Origin: Lysinibacillus xylanilyticus
GTDB taxonomy: Bacteria; Bacillota; Bacilli; Bacillales_A; Planococcaceae
Direction: 5' to 3'
Length of the DNA: 64,000 nucleotides
NCBI RefSeq assembly: GCF_001183605.1
Contig: NZ_LFXJ01000005.1
Coordinates: 310,001-374,000 of the forward strand
The number at the start of each line of letters is the position of its first letter. Positions within the stretch are counted from its first letter, which is position 1. The notes below the pieces were generated by a model. That model was not told where the DNA came from and did not search any database. It saw nothing but the letters and a program-made list of their open reading frames with translations. A program made the translations under genes and the position numbers. Of this stretch, positions 8,471 to 20,126 are shown piece after piece.

Positions 8471-11400
8471 ATGGTACTCACAAATCATCAACCCGAAGTA
8501 AACAAATTTGAACAGTTAAACAAAGATATTGAACAATTTCCACAGGTGCATCCTGTAACGCCTGATATGCACATTAAGCATAAAGGTGTATCAAGACTTG
8601 TGATGATCGATCGCTACTCGTTTAAGGATACGGAGAAGAAAACATTAAAAGCTGGTGATTTCGTCGTATTAACAGTGAAGTCAGATCCAAAATTCCCTGC
8701 ACGTGGTTTAGGGACAATTCAAAAGCTTGATATGTCTACAAAAACGGCAGATATTTTGATTGAGGAAGATTACCGTAGTGCATTAGATGATCCAAAAGAG
8801 CAAGAAACGGGTGTGATTACGCGTTCAATTGACGTGCTAGAAAAGCCTCTTGAAATATTTTACGAACAAATCGCAAAACGAAATGCAACAGGGCTTGCTT
8901 CTGTTGAAAAAACACAAGAGAAACGCCAAGAATGGTTTGAGAAGTTTTATGAGCAGTTAGTATCATTAAAATTCATTCCAGCTGGACGAGTTATATACGG
9001 AGCAGGTTCTGAAACAGATGTAACCTTCTTCAACTGTTATGTAATGCCATTTGTAGCAGATTCACGTGAAGGAATCAGTGATCACCGTAAGCAAGTAATG
9101 GAAATTATGAGCCGCGGTGGTGGTGTAGGGACGAATGGTTCAACATTACGTCCGCGTAACACTTTAGCGCGTGGTGTAAATGGTAAATCATCTGGCTCTG
9201 TATCATGGTTAGATGATATTGCGAAGCTGACTCATCTTGTCGAACAAGGTGGATCCCGTTAACCTATAACGGCGGGATTAAAATCTCGTGAATTGCTGGA
9301 ACACCCTTAGAGCTTTTCTTGCTACAACGTAAGCTGCGAAGCTAGATGTGAATGCTTGAAAAAAGAAAAGATTGGGCAATCAGCAGCGAAGCATCTATGG
9401 AAACGTAGATGAACGTTCAACGACTATTGAACCTTCCTAAACTTTGGACCACATCGGAGGTGGAAGAATGGAAGAAGTAGATCGTATTGTACGGAGACGT
9501 CCTTACGAGGCGCGAGACAAAGAACGATTGATTAAAAGAATTATTGAGTTGCATGAAAATGGTATGAGCCAAGTTGATATTGCAAAAACACTTAACATAA
9601 GTAGAGGAACAATCCTTAGATGGAACAAAGAGCTAGAGCTTTTTAAAGCGAGAAAGCCTGGTCAAGCGGGAAAGCTGAAAAATAAGAAGTATCATTACGA
9701 TGAAAACTACTTTAAAAATATTGATACACCCAATAAGGCTTATTTAGTAGGTTATATTACTGGTGATGGTACTCTACATGACCGTGGTAAATCTAAACGT
9801 CTTATTTTATCACTTGCAAAAGAATTGACTATGCAAGAAGCGATTAAATTCCGTAAGCGATATGCACCAAATGAACAAAACAAATACTCTTTAATAATTA
9901 ATTCAACAGAAATGTGCAATGATTTAATGAGGTTGGGAATTAAACCTCGAAAAACAGGTTTTGAAAGTTGGATTGATTTTAAAAATGAGGATTTGCAATG
10001 GACCTATTTAAGAGGTTTTTTTGATGCAGATGGCCATTTCTCAAAGCGTGGGAGAATAGGTTTTACGGGTAATCGCGAAATGTTTTTATCGTTACTAAAA
10101 TTTTTGCATAATCAACAACTAGCTTTAACGGTCCATAAAGTTTACCCAAAACAAGGATGCGTTGACTTATTTATTTATCGAAAAGATGATGTGTTAAAGA
10201 TTGTTCGAAAGTTATACGCACATGGTTCCATACAGCTCAATAGAAAATATGAAAAAATCAAATCCTTCTTTGATGATATAGTCTGATCTTATGTGAAAGC
10301 ATAAGAATGTGGCAGAAATGACCACATCGAAAAAGTATTTTAAAATATTTTTTTGTAACAAAAAGCGTGGGGCACAAATGATTATGCTGGCAGATTGGCA
10401 TCCTGATATCGTGGAATTTATTATTTCAAAAATGCAAAATCCACGTATTCTACGATACCTAATCGAAAATACAACGGATAAAACAATTATTCGTCTAGCA
10501 AAAGAAAAATTAAACTTTAAACCTCTTTCATTCCAAGAGGAAGCTATGTATCAAGGTATTGTAAACTATAAAGGTATCGAAGGCTTAGGCGGTTTTGATA
10601 CGGCTATTATTCGTGAAGCGGAAAACAAGCTTCGTGATGGTGGTACTTATACTGTTCACAATCAAGAGTTTTTAACGGGTGCAAATATTTCTGTAACATT
10701 AACAAAAGAATTTATGCAAGCTGTAGAAAATGACGCTGACTTTGAGCTTCGTTTCCCAGCTGTTGAAGAATATACAAAAGAAGAGATGGCTATTTACAAC
10801 AGTGAATGGCATAAAGTTGGAGATGTGCGTGAATGGGAGAAAATGGGCTATAAAGTACGCACTTACCGCACGATTAAAGCGAAGGAATTATGGAATTTAA
10901 TCAACGTTTGTGCAACGTACTCTGCAGAGCCAGGTATTTTCTTCATCGACAACGCCAATGAAATGACGAACGCAAAAGCTTATGGTCAAAGCGTTGTAGC
11001 GACAAACCCATGTGGGGAACAACCACTTGCACCATATTCTGTGTGTAACTTAGCAGCTGTGAACTTAGCGCAGTTTGCAAATAAAGAAGATCAAACAATT
11101 GATTTCGAAGCACTACGTGAAACAGTTCGTGTTGGTGTTCGTATGCAGGATAATGTAATTGATGCTACACCATACTTCTTAGAAGAAAACCGTGTACAAG
11201 CTCTTGGAGAGCGTCGTGTTGGCTTAGGCGTAATGGGCTTAGCGGACTTACTAATTTATTGTGAGAAAGAATATGGCTCAGAAGCTGGTAATGAGCTAGT
11301 CGATGAAATCTTTAAGACGATTGCTGAGACTGCGTATGAGACGTCAACAGAACTTGCGAAAGAACGCGGTAGCTTCCCATTCCTTGTAGGAGCAACTGAG

Positions 11401-12144
11401 GAAGAGACAGCACGTTTACGTAAAGCATTTACTGAAACAGGCTTTATGCAAAAAATGCCTGCACACATTAAAGAGCAAATTTTAGCAACAGGTATTCGCA
11501 ACTCGCATTTACTAACAGTAGCTCCAACTGGTTCTACTGGTACGATGGTTGGCGTGGCAACAGGTCTTGAGCCATACTTCTCATTCACATATTACCGTTC
11601 AGGTCGTCTAGGTAAATTCATCGAGGTAAAAGCAGAAATCGTACAAGAATATTTAGAACGTCATCCGGAAGTAGATGAGAATAATCTTCCTGATTGGTTC
11701 GTTACGGCGATGGAATTAAAACCAGAAGCACATGCTGATGTACAATGCATCATCCAAAAATGGATTGATTCATCTATTTCAAAAACTGTAAACGCACCAA
11801 AAGGTTATACAGTACAACAAGTTGAAAAAGTATACGAGCGTTTATATAAAGGTGGCGCTAAAGGTGGTACGGTCTATGTAGATGGTAGCCGTGATTCACA
11901 AGTACTAACACTAAAGGCTGAAGAAAATGATATGGATCAACTATCATTTGAGGAAGAATTAGTAGAAGTACCAACGAAGCGTCCAGTTGTATTAGTAGAT
12001 ACGATTCAAGCATTAGAATCGACAACAGTTATTGGTTCGGATGTAGGGAATACTTGTCCTGTATGCCGTAAAGGAACTGTAGAAGAAATCGGTGGCTGTA
12101 ATACATGTACAAACTGTGCTGCACAGTTAAAATGTGGCCTATAA
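8471..12144 (+). CDS. nrdJ: Adenosylcobalamin-dependent (class II) ribonucleotide reductase NrdJ, split by a group I intron: join(8471..9259, 10366..12144)
   Basis: The enzyme reduces ribonucleotides to deoxyribonucleotides using B12. Exon 1 encodes 263 residues ending LVEQGGSR. Exon 2 resumes RGAQMIMLADWHPD, restoring the conserved GGSRRGA block. The spliced product is about 855 residues, normal for the family. Landmarks: FFNCYVMP (N-terminal redox cysteine), SRGGGVGTNGS, ATNPCGEQPLAPYSVCNLA (thiyl-radical Cys with Glu), APTGSTGTMVG, and the C-terminal zinc ribbon CPVCRKGT...CNTCTNC. The start is the ATG after GGGAGGCAAAACG; a longer frame from 8420 runs through the promoter region. An ATG at 10309 lies inside the intron and is not a start. 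NrdR-like boxes lie upstream and a terminator follows. Confidence 0.93.
9260..10365 (+). ncRNA. Group I self-splicing intron in nrdJ
   Basis: A stop codon follows exon 1 at once (CGT|TAACC), yet the protein resumes in frame at 10366 with no residue lost. Exon 1 ends in T and the intron would end in G (AAAAG|CGTGGG), as group I splicing requires. Core elements: Q-like GGGCAATCAGCAGCGAAGC (9374-9392), R-like GTTCAACGACTA (9415-9426) and S-like GATATAGTCTG (10275-10285). GACTA (9422-9426) pairs with TAGTC (10279-10283) to give P7. A CTTATG/CATAAG hairpin (10288-10305) is a likely P9. The endonuclease gene sits between R and S (P8 loop) and its stop overlaps S. Length is about 1106 bases. Confidence 0.88.
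9468..10286 (+). CDS. Intron-encoded LAGLIDADG homing endonuclease with N-terminal helix-turn-helix
   Basis: About 272 residues from the ATG at 9468, preceded by GGAGGTGG at 7-base spacing; a TTG eight codons earlier lacks this. Residues ~12-55 form a resolvase-like HTH (ELHENGMSQVDIAKTLNISR). Two LAGLIDADG helices follow: YLVGYITGDG near residue 95 and YLRGFFDADG near residue 180. Each ends in the acidic residue that binds the catalytic metal. The enzyme would cut intron-less nrdJ alleles near GGSR|RGA and so spread the intron. The last codons (DDIV-stop) overlap the intron's P7/S element, so protein end and ribozyme core evolve together. Confidence 0.88.
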   Translation: MEEVDRIVRRRPYEARDKERLIKRIIELHENGMSQVDIAKTLNISRGTILRWNKELELFKARKPGQAGKLKNKKYHYDENYFKNIDTPNKAYLVGYITGDGTLHDRGKSKRLILSLAKELTMQEAIKFRKRYAPNEQNKYSLIINSTEMCNDLMRLGIKPRKTGFESWIDFKNEDLQWTYLRGFFDADGHFSKRGRIGFTGNREMFLSLLKFLHNQQLALTVHKVYPKQGCVDLFIYRKDDVLKIVRKLYAHGSIQLNRKYEKIKSFFDDIV

Positions 12145-12192
12145 ACCGTTTATAAAAAAGATGCGATGTTTAAAATAAATTAGCGAAGCTTT

Positions 12193-12228
12193 GCCCCTTT
12201 GGATATTTTTATCTAAAGGGGCATTTTT
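12193..12228 (+). terminator. Rho-independent terminator of nrdJ
   Basis: GCCCCTTT / AAAGGGGC stem followed by ATTTTTG. Confidence 0.85.
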
Positions 12229-12333
12229 GTGTCGAAAAGAAAAAGAACATTGAAAATCGATAGGTGGATTAAAGAGAGTCAAGGAACTGGCAGTTGGGTA
12301 GATTATCCGCCTTGGTTTAAAACTAAGGATTAG
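12229..12333 (+). pseudogene. Stub of a TnsA-like transposon endonuclease gene (copy 1)
   Basis: A 34-codon frame reads SKRKRTLKIDRWIKESQGTG...VDYPPWFKTKD and stops. This matches the typical N-terminus of Tn7-family TnsA (KRKR..KI..WIKEGRGxGxGxDYKPWLxxxD, from memory of the family). The rest of the gene is missing: no catalytic domain and no tnsB/C. It begins inside the T-run of the nrdJ terminator. Confidence 0.5.
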
Positions 12334-12389
12334 TAAAGGACACGCCATAGTTTTTCCATGGAAACGATAATTCTAAGATTTCATCTTTC

Positions 12390-12490
12390 GTAGGCTTTCG
12401 GTCAGAATGGATTAAAGAAGCTGGAGTGGGTGCGGATTATATGCCGTAGTTAAACTTCAGGATGTTTCATAGTTAGGAGGGTCCGATCGT
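12390..12490 (+). pseudogene. Stub of a TnsA-like gene (copy 2)
   Basis: The frame reads FRSEWIKEAGVGADYMP-stop-LNFRMFHS-stop-EGP. It lines up with WIKEGxGxGxDYxPWLxIxDVPSxGR of TnsA, with the Trp codon changed to TAG. Two unlike stubs 60 bases apart suggest successive insertions or a duplication followed by deletion. Confidence 0.42.
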
Positions 12491-12599
12491 TAAAAGATTT
12501 TAAAATAAATAAACAGCATGTATTTCTATCATTTTAATAAAAAACCATTTGATTATGCATTTAACAGACCTAAAGTATCAGCATCTTGCTGGTGCTTTT

Positions 12600-13090
12600 T
12601 TTAGTGGTATGTGTAGCTTGCACATGAACTTTAGGGTGCAAGTTCCAATCTCTGAAGGAAGTAACATACCTGCCCGAGGAACACTACTACATATAAGGCT
12701 AGATCCGAATGAGTTTGCTCAATAAAACAACGCGCTTTCTTTTGAAGACCGTATCGGATAAATAAGGTGGAAAGATGGTGTGAAAGTGTATGTGCTTATC
12801 CGGGGAGGTCTGACAGAAACGTGAAGTATCCCTTCATAACCTATTTTGTGAAAAGTAGATGGTTTATTAGAGTTTCATAGCACACCTAAAGGAGAAGGTA
12901 ATTTCCTAATCATGCAGCAGTCTGCCTGTTCAAATTAGCTGTACTTGTAAAACAAGTGCCGCCACAGGGGATCTTGTTGACAGTTAGGAATAAAAATAGA
13001 ACACCTAAATCAAATACTTTGGACATCTAAGTATAGAGGAGCAGATTGTATGCATGGAATGAAAAACAGTAGAATTCTCGAGTTATAGTA
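12600..13090 (+). mobile_element. Probable 5' fragment of a group II intron (RNA domains, maturase start only)
   Basis: About 490 bases lack coding potential but carry segments I recognise from the 5' part of bacterial LtrA-type group II introns: GGGTGCAAGTTCCAATC, AAGTAACATACCTGCCCG, AAGACCGTATCGGATAAATA, GGTGGAAAGATGGTG, GGGGAGGTCTGACAGAAACG and ATCATGCAGCAGTCTGCC. At the end GAGGAGCAGATTGT-ATG opens a frame MHGMKNSRILEL that stops at once, like the start of a maturase. No reverse-transcriptase domain and no domain V hairpin are visible, so the element is truncated. Recognition is from memory and unverified. Confidence 0.5.
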
Positions 13091-13114
13091 TGTATGTAAA
13101 TAGGAGGGTGAGCC

Positions 13115-13840
13115 ATGCAGGATTACAATGTAAAGGTAGAAAAATTAACAAAGAACTATGGGAAAAAAGCTGTTCTGAAAGGAATAGACTTTACTGCTAA
13201 AAAAGGTGAAATTATTGGTGTTATCGGTAAAAATGGTGCTGGGAAATCGACATTCTTGGAAATTTTAATGACGATTAATGATTATAATGGCGGTAAGGTA
13301 GCTGTTTTTGGTAATAACTTAAAGGAAATTGATCAAGCTCAGCTGGAAGAAATCAAAAGTAATATATCTGCTGTACTTCAGCCTACACAGTTTTATAAAA
13401 AATTAAAAGTAAAAGAATTACTAGATCTTTTTCGTGCCTATTATGGTAGCAAAGTAGATTTAAATGAAATTATCGAAGAGTTTGAATTGCAAGAGCATCT
13501 AAATACGTTTTTTGATAACTTATCTGGAGGCTGGAAGCAAAAGGTTAGCCTAGCGATTGCTTTTTCGTCAAAACCGCGTTTGATTATTTTGGATGAACCG
13601 ACTACCGGTCTGGATCCTCATATGCGGAACATATTATGGGAAAGCATCACAGGATATATAAAAAAAAATGACAGTACAGTGATTTTATCGACTCATTACA
13701 TGGACGAAATCGAACTCTACTGTGATAAAGTTCTGTTCATTAACGACGGTGTAACCGAAGTATATGATACGCCAGAAAATATTTTGAAATCAGGTTATAA
13801 GTCTATTAATAGCTTTTATCTTGATAAAATTTCTAAATAA
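13115..13840 (+). CDS. ABC transporter ATP-binding protein
   Basis: 241 residues with Walker A GKNGAGKST (residues ~37-45), Q-loop region SAVLQPTQFY, signature LSGGWKQKVS (~140) and Walker B LIILDEPTTGLDP. This is the CcmA/NatA-type ATPase that pairs with ABC-2 permeases. AGGAGGGTGAGCC precedes the ATG. The permease gene follows after 12 bases, and an Agr-like two-component pair lies downstream. Such sets often export or sense peptides or antibiotics; the substrate cannot be read. Confidence 0.88.
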   Translation: MQDYNVKVEKLTKNYGKKAVLKGIDFTAKKGEIIGVIGKNGAGKSTFLEILMTINDYNGGKVAVFGNNLKEIDQAQLEEIKSNISAVLQPTQFYKKLKVKELLDLFRAYYGSKVDLNEIIEEFELQEHLNTFFDNLSGGWKQKVSLAIAFSSKPRLIILDEPTTGLDPHMRNILWESITGYIKKNDSTVILSTHYMDEIELYCDKVLFINDGVTEVYDTPENILKSGYKSINSFYLDKISK

Positions 13841-13852
13841 GGAGGAGAAAAG

Positions 13853-14590
13853 ATGTTATTAACACAAATTAAATATGACTTAATCATGTTTTTTAGAGAG
13901 TTATTTTATTTAGTTTTCACAGTTGTTGTACCGCCAGTAACATATATTTTAATGGGACAAATGTTCAGTAATGCAACCTATAGCGGAGGAATGAACTATG
14001 TTCAAATGTATACACCATCGTTTATTGTCCTAATTAGTTTTTCGGTAGTATTTTTTGCTTTTGGTTTTGATCAGGTAATGAATCGTGCGGAAGGAATTGA
14101 AAAAAGACTTTTCATTACGCCTATAACAGATAAAATTCTTCTGATGTCCAGTATTGCCAAGTCATTTATTATTGCAACTGCAGGATTTGTCTTAATCACA
14201 TTGATTGGCATACTTATCTATGATTTGCAACTTTCTATTGTTAATTTCTTAGTTTCATATTTAAGTTTGTTGCTTATTAATGCGATAATGTTAGTTTATT
14301 CTCATGCGATTTATTCAAACTTCAAGGAAGTAAAAACAGCACTAATTATGTCAATTGTTTTGTTTCAAATTGTTATGTTCACTGGCGGCTTTTCTGTTCC
14401 TGTGGATAGTATTCCGAATTTTGTGAAATATGTATCATATGTGAATCCGTTCTATCATTTAAATAAAATGTATATTTCAATTTGGAATCAGACATTTGAA
14501 TTCAATCAAGATATGGTGATTTCAATCGGGTACACATCGTTTCTTCTAATTATTTCATTAGTTGTTATGAAGCTCAAAAAAAGATTTTAA
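13853..14590 (+). CDS. ABC-2 type transporter permease
   Basis: 245 residues with six predicted membrane segments: LFYLVFTVVVPPVTYILMG near the start, then SFIVLISFSVVFFAFGF, IIATAGFVLITLIGILIY, LVSYLSLLLINAIML, LIMSIVLFQIVMFTGGF and a C-terminal helix. The SIPNFVKYVSYVNPFYHLNKM segment before the last helix is typical of ABC2_membrane proteins. GGAGGAGAAAAG precedes the ATG. It forms a two-gene exporter with the upstream ATPase. Confidence 0.85.
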   Translation: MLLTQIKYDLIMFFRELFYLVFTVVVPPVTYILMGQMFSNATYSGGMNYVQMYTPSFIVLISFSVVFFAFGFDQVMNRAEGIEKRLFITPITDKILLMSSIAKSFIIATAGFVLITLIGILIYDLQLSIVNFLVSYLSLLLINAIMLVYSHAIYSNFKEVKTALIMSIVLFQIVMFTGGFSVPVDSIPNFVKYVSYVNPFYHLNKMYISIWNQTFEFNQDMVISIGYTSFLLIISLVVMKLKKRF

Positions 14591-14669
14591 TGAGTTCCAG
14601 CGATTTAGTGAGAATCGTTATAAGTAGACATTGTCTTCTACACTATTTGATAATGAACTGTTGTTTTAA

Positions 14670-14793
14670 ATGAATTTTTTGAAAGAGTCTTTAAGAGCTG
14701 GAATATAAGCTTGTATTTTGGTCAGGTTTTGTCTTTCTTTTAATTTCCTATATTCCTCTAACACGCCTTCCTGGATTCCTTTTATTTACTTAT
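14670..14793 (-). pseudogene. Small minus-strand gene remnant between the ABC genes and the kinase
   Basis: On the minus strand an open stretch reads IKGIQEGVLEEYRKLKERQN...IPALKDSFKKFI-stop, preceded directly by a stop and without a start codon. It looks like the 3' end of a lost gene. Family not recognised. Confidence 0.3.
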
Positions 14794-14802
14794 CTATAGT
14801 AT

Positions 14803-14827
14803 ACTATATAGTGGAGTTACTATATAG
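14803..14827 (+). promoter_or_regulatory. Direct repeat ACTATATAG upstream of the kinase gene
   Basis: ACTATATAG occurs at 14803-14811 and 14819-14827, 16 bases apart, 17 bases before the kinase start. LytTR regulators bind paired direct repeats, so this could be the site of the regulator at 16155. It could equally be part of a promoter. Confidence 0.35.
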
Positions 14828-14843
14828 AAATGAGGGTCAGTGA

Positions 14844-16145
14844 GTGGCTATATTAGCATTCATTCAGGTTTTATTTTATTGTATTTTGGTAAGTTTCGTT
14901 ATAGGTAAACGTTTTTTTCGAAAGGAATATATTTTTGCGGCCGTATTGTTTAGTTTAATTATGGCTGGGTTATATTCGTATTTAGATATTTTTGGTTCGT
15001 TATTAATATTTGCGTTTATTCTTGCTATGTTTAAATATACATATCTAAAGTGGATACCTGCTTTGTACTACGCATCAACAGTAATGATTGCTACGATTCT
15101 AATTGATCATATAGCAACTTTCATTATGGTAAAAATCTTCGGGATTAGTACTACCTTTATAGAAACAAACGGAATAATTTCATCAGCGACATTACTTCAT
15201 CAATTTATTACACTGATTATTGGCTTTATATTTATAGCCTTTTGGAAAAAAGTGACTATCCGAATTTTTGAGAAGGATACAGATGATAGGAATTTAACGC
15301 GAATTGCAGCTTTCTTGGGTCTTTTTACATATGCGATTTATTTTACAATGATTGTTTATGTACGATTAACAGGAAATCAAAACAAGCTTGTATTGATGAA
15401 TACGCTGTACTTATTTATCTATTTTATTATTTTTGCTGTTAGTTTGTCGTTTCTAGTATATACCTTCAGAAAGCGGTTTGAGATGAGGGAAAAGGAAATT
15501 GAGCTAAACAGTCTACAAATGTACACTGAACAGCTAGAAAGAAACTATAATGAAATGCGAACTTTCCGCCATGATTACATCAATATCCTGTCTTCTATGT
15601 CAGAATACATCACCAATCGTGATATGAATGCTTTAGAAAGCTATTTTAATGACAATATTATGCGCGTCAGTCAAAAGATTCGTGACAATGATTTTAAAAT
15701 GAGGGGATTGTCCCAAATTAAAATCCCAGAAGTAAAAGGTTTGGTATCCTCCAAACTGATTACAGCACAGGAAAAAGGTATAGATGTGGTTTTTGAATGT
15801 CCTAATGAAATTCATTATCTGAATATGGATAGTATACTGTTGTGCCGCTGTATCGGAATTATTTTAGATAATGCCATTGAAGCAGCAGAAGAAGTAGAAA
15901 AGGGTACGGTTCGAGTGGGGTTTGTGGAGTTTGAACAATCCGTGTCCTTTGTCGTTTGGAATACGTTCCGAGATACTGGGTATAAGCTCTTTCAATATTT
16001 CGAAAAAGGTTTCTCAACAAAAGGAGAAAATCGAGGATTGGGGCTGAATAGCCTGAAGAAAATGGTTGATCAAGAAAATAACACACAGTTGGATACAGTT
16101 ATAGAGGATGAATTTTTTAAACAAGAAATTGTAATTTTAAAGTGA
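14844..16145 (+). CDS. Agr-like sensor histidine kinase (GHKL ATPase type)
   Basis: 433 residues. Residues 1-~205 are six to seven membrane helices, a coiled-coil linker (REKEIELNSLQMYTEQLERN) follows, then the H-box FRHDYINILSSM with the phospho-acceptor His, then a GHKL ATPase domain with N-box DNAIEAAEE and G-box KGENRGLGLNSLKKM. This is the AgrC/ComD/BlpH architecture that senses peptide pheromones or antimicrobial peptides. GAGGGTCA precedes the GTG start. The LytTR regulator gene follows after 9 bases. No agrB/agrD-like gene is visible nearby, so the ligand may be external or exported by the adjacent ABC pair (inference). Confidence 0.88.
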   Translation: MAILAFIQVLFYCILVSFVIGKRFFRKEYIFAAVLFSLIMAGLYSYLDIFGSLLIFAFILAMFKYTYLKWIPALYYASTVMIATILIDHIATFIMVKIFGISTTFIETNGIISSATLLHQFITLIIGFIFIAFWKKVTIRIFEKDTDDRNLTRIAAFLGLFTYAIYFTMIVYVRLTGNQNKLVLMNTLYLFIYFIIFAVSLSFLVYTFRKRFEMREKEIELNSLQMYTEQLERNYNEMRTFRHDYINILSSMSEYITNRDMNALESYFNDNIMRVSQKIRDNDFKMRGLSQIKIPEVKGLVSSKLITAQEKGIDVVFECPNEIHYLNMDSILLCRCIGIILDNAIEAAEEVEKGTVRVGFVEFEQSVSFVVWNTFRDTGYKLFQYFEKGFSTKGENRGLGLNSLKKMVDQENNTQLDTVIEDEFFKQEIVILK

Positions 16146-16154
16146 GGGATTGAG

Positions 16155-16898
16155 ATGATTGATGTTTTTATTTGTGAAGATCAAAAGGAACAAAGAGAAA
16201 AGATAGCCAGGTATGTTTCAAATTACATAATGATTGAAAACCTTGATATGCAACTGGTACTAACAACTGCAGATCCAGAAGAAATATTAGCCTATATAAA
16301 GGAGAGTAATCGACCTGGTTTATATTTTCTTGATATCGACTTGAATCATGAGATGAATGGTATCACACTTGGCTCGGAAATCAGAAAAATTGATCCAATA
16401 GGTGATATTGTTTTTATCACAACCCACTCAGAACTTACATATTTAAATTTCATTTATAAAGTAGCCGCGATGGATTTTATTATTAAAGATGATGTCGATT
16501 CTGTACAGAGCAAGATTGTTAGTTGTTTGAAGGTGACAAATGAAAGAAAGCAAGTAATGAACAAGACATCCAATAAAAAATTCGTTCAAAGAGTTGCAGA
16601 TAAAATTATTAGTGTCAACTATGATGATATCATGTTTTTTGAATCCTCCCCATTACATAAAGTTGTTTTACATTTGGATAATCGTCAAGTAGAGTTTTAT
16701 GGGAAGCTGAAAGACATAGAAAAAGAGTATGAAAGCTTCATTCGTTGCCATAATTCTTACGTAGTAAATATCGACAATATTCAGGAAGTGGACTTGAAAA
16801 AGAAAGAAATTCTAATGGGAAATGGAGAAACTTGCTATGGATCTGCTCGAATGATTAAAGCTGTACAGAAAAAATTAGAAATGAGTGTTATCGAATAA
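16155..16898 (+). CDS. Agr-like response regulator with LytTR DNA-binding domain
   Basis: 247 residues. The receiver domain (1-~125) has acidic pair ED near residue 9, the phospho-acceptor in LYFLDIDLN (~60) and FITTHSE as the switch Thr region. The LytTR domain (~145-240) begins FVQRVADKIISVNYDDIMFFES and includes FIRCHNSYVVNIDNI. Direct phosphorylation by the upstream kinase is expected. Target sites cannot be fixed, but the ACTATATAG repeats before the kinase gene are candidates. Confidence 0.88.
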   Translation: MIDVFICEDQKEQREKIARYVSNYIMIENLDMQLVLTTADPEEILAYIKESNRPGLYFLDIDLNHEMNGITLGSEIRKIDPIGDIVFITTHSELTYLNFIYKVAAMDFIIKDDVDSVQSKIVSCLKVTNERKQVMNKTSNKKFVQRVADKIISVNYDDIMFFESSPLHKVVLHLDNRQVEFYGKLKDIEKEYESFIRCHNSYVVNIDNIQEVDLKKKEILMGNGETCYGSARMIKAVQKKLEMSVIE

Positions 16899-17367
16899 GA
16901 GTATGCTCTTCCTTCTATTTCCAAGAGTTTAAAATGTATCGTAAAAGGACTTTGAAAGATGGGTTGAACAGAATCTCAAAATTTATGAATGCGAAGAGTA
17001 AATTTTGAGGGGGAGCGTTAGGAAATGAGGATTTCAACGTTAATATATAAAAAGGCCAATTCCTCGGAATTAAAATCGAGAAATTGGCCTTTTTTCGTTA
17101 CTACATAAACGCGTCCAGTGGTTGAAGATCAATGCCTAAATCTTATTCGAGAGAAGCTCAATATCAATTATTCTTACGCAAAGTAAGGAAGAATCGACTT
17201 TTCGTTATTGAACAATAGAATCCCAATTTTGCAATGGATTTACTATCAATTACCTAACAAAAATGGGTAGAAAATAGACAAATTAGGGAAAGCGTCCGTT
17301 TATCCATGACAGGTTGAATTTAATGCCGTCCATTAAGACAGAGGCTCTAACTTGACGTATTTAGTTA
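16899..17367. other. Gene-free interval with one bidirectional terminator
   Basis: 470 bases between convergent units. Apart from the hairpin at 17051-17096 I see no gene or repeat. Confidence 0.7.
17051..17096. terminator. Bidirectional terminator
   Basis: AAAAAGGCCAATT / AATTGGCCTTTTTT arms (outer 13 bp perfect) with further inner pairing. Confidence 0.85.
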
Positions 17368-19980
<2,613 letters not shown>

Positions 19981-20006
19981 CTAACCATTCTATTGAGAAA
20001 AAATAT

Positions 20007-20035
20007 TTGACAAGAGCTTACCGGCGTGATAATAT
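20007..20035 (+). promoter_or_regulatory. Near-consensus sigma-A promoter with no obvious gene
   Basis: TTGACA (20007-20012), 17-base spacer, TATAAT-like TAATAT (20030-20035). It points away from rph and leads to a terminator about 90 bases on. In between is only a 10-codon frame (MHMQPIAIVI, 20058-20090) after GATAGGG. Confidence 0.6.
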
Positions 20036-20126
20036 TAAAATATAAGATAGGGTAACTATGCACATGCAACCGATAGCGATTGTAATATAATTATATATTC
20101 GTATCTGTTTTTGTGCAATATTAAAG

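Noticed and set aside
10309..10365. ATG at 10309 as the start of a separate 611-residue reductase protein
   Set aside because: The first 19 codons lie inside the intron and encode no conserved sequence; exon 2 begins at 10366 where the GGSR-RGA block resumes.
9260..10365. Intein in NrdJ
   Set aside because: Stop codons follow exon 1 at once and the endonuclease has its own start and ribosome binding site, so the insert is removed at the RNA level, not as protein.
13115..14590. Tn7-like cargo linked to the TnsA stubs
   Set aside because: No transposon ends, tnsB/C or attachment site seen; the ABC genes cannot be tied to the stubs on present evidence.
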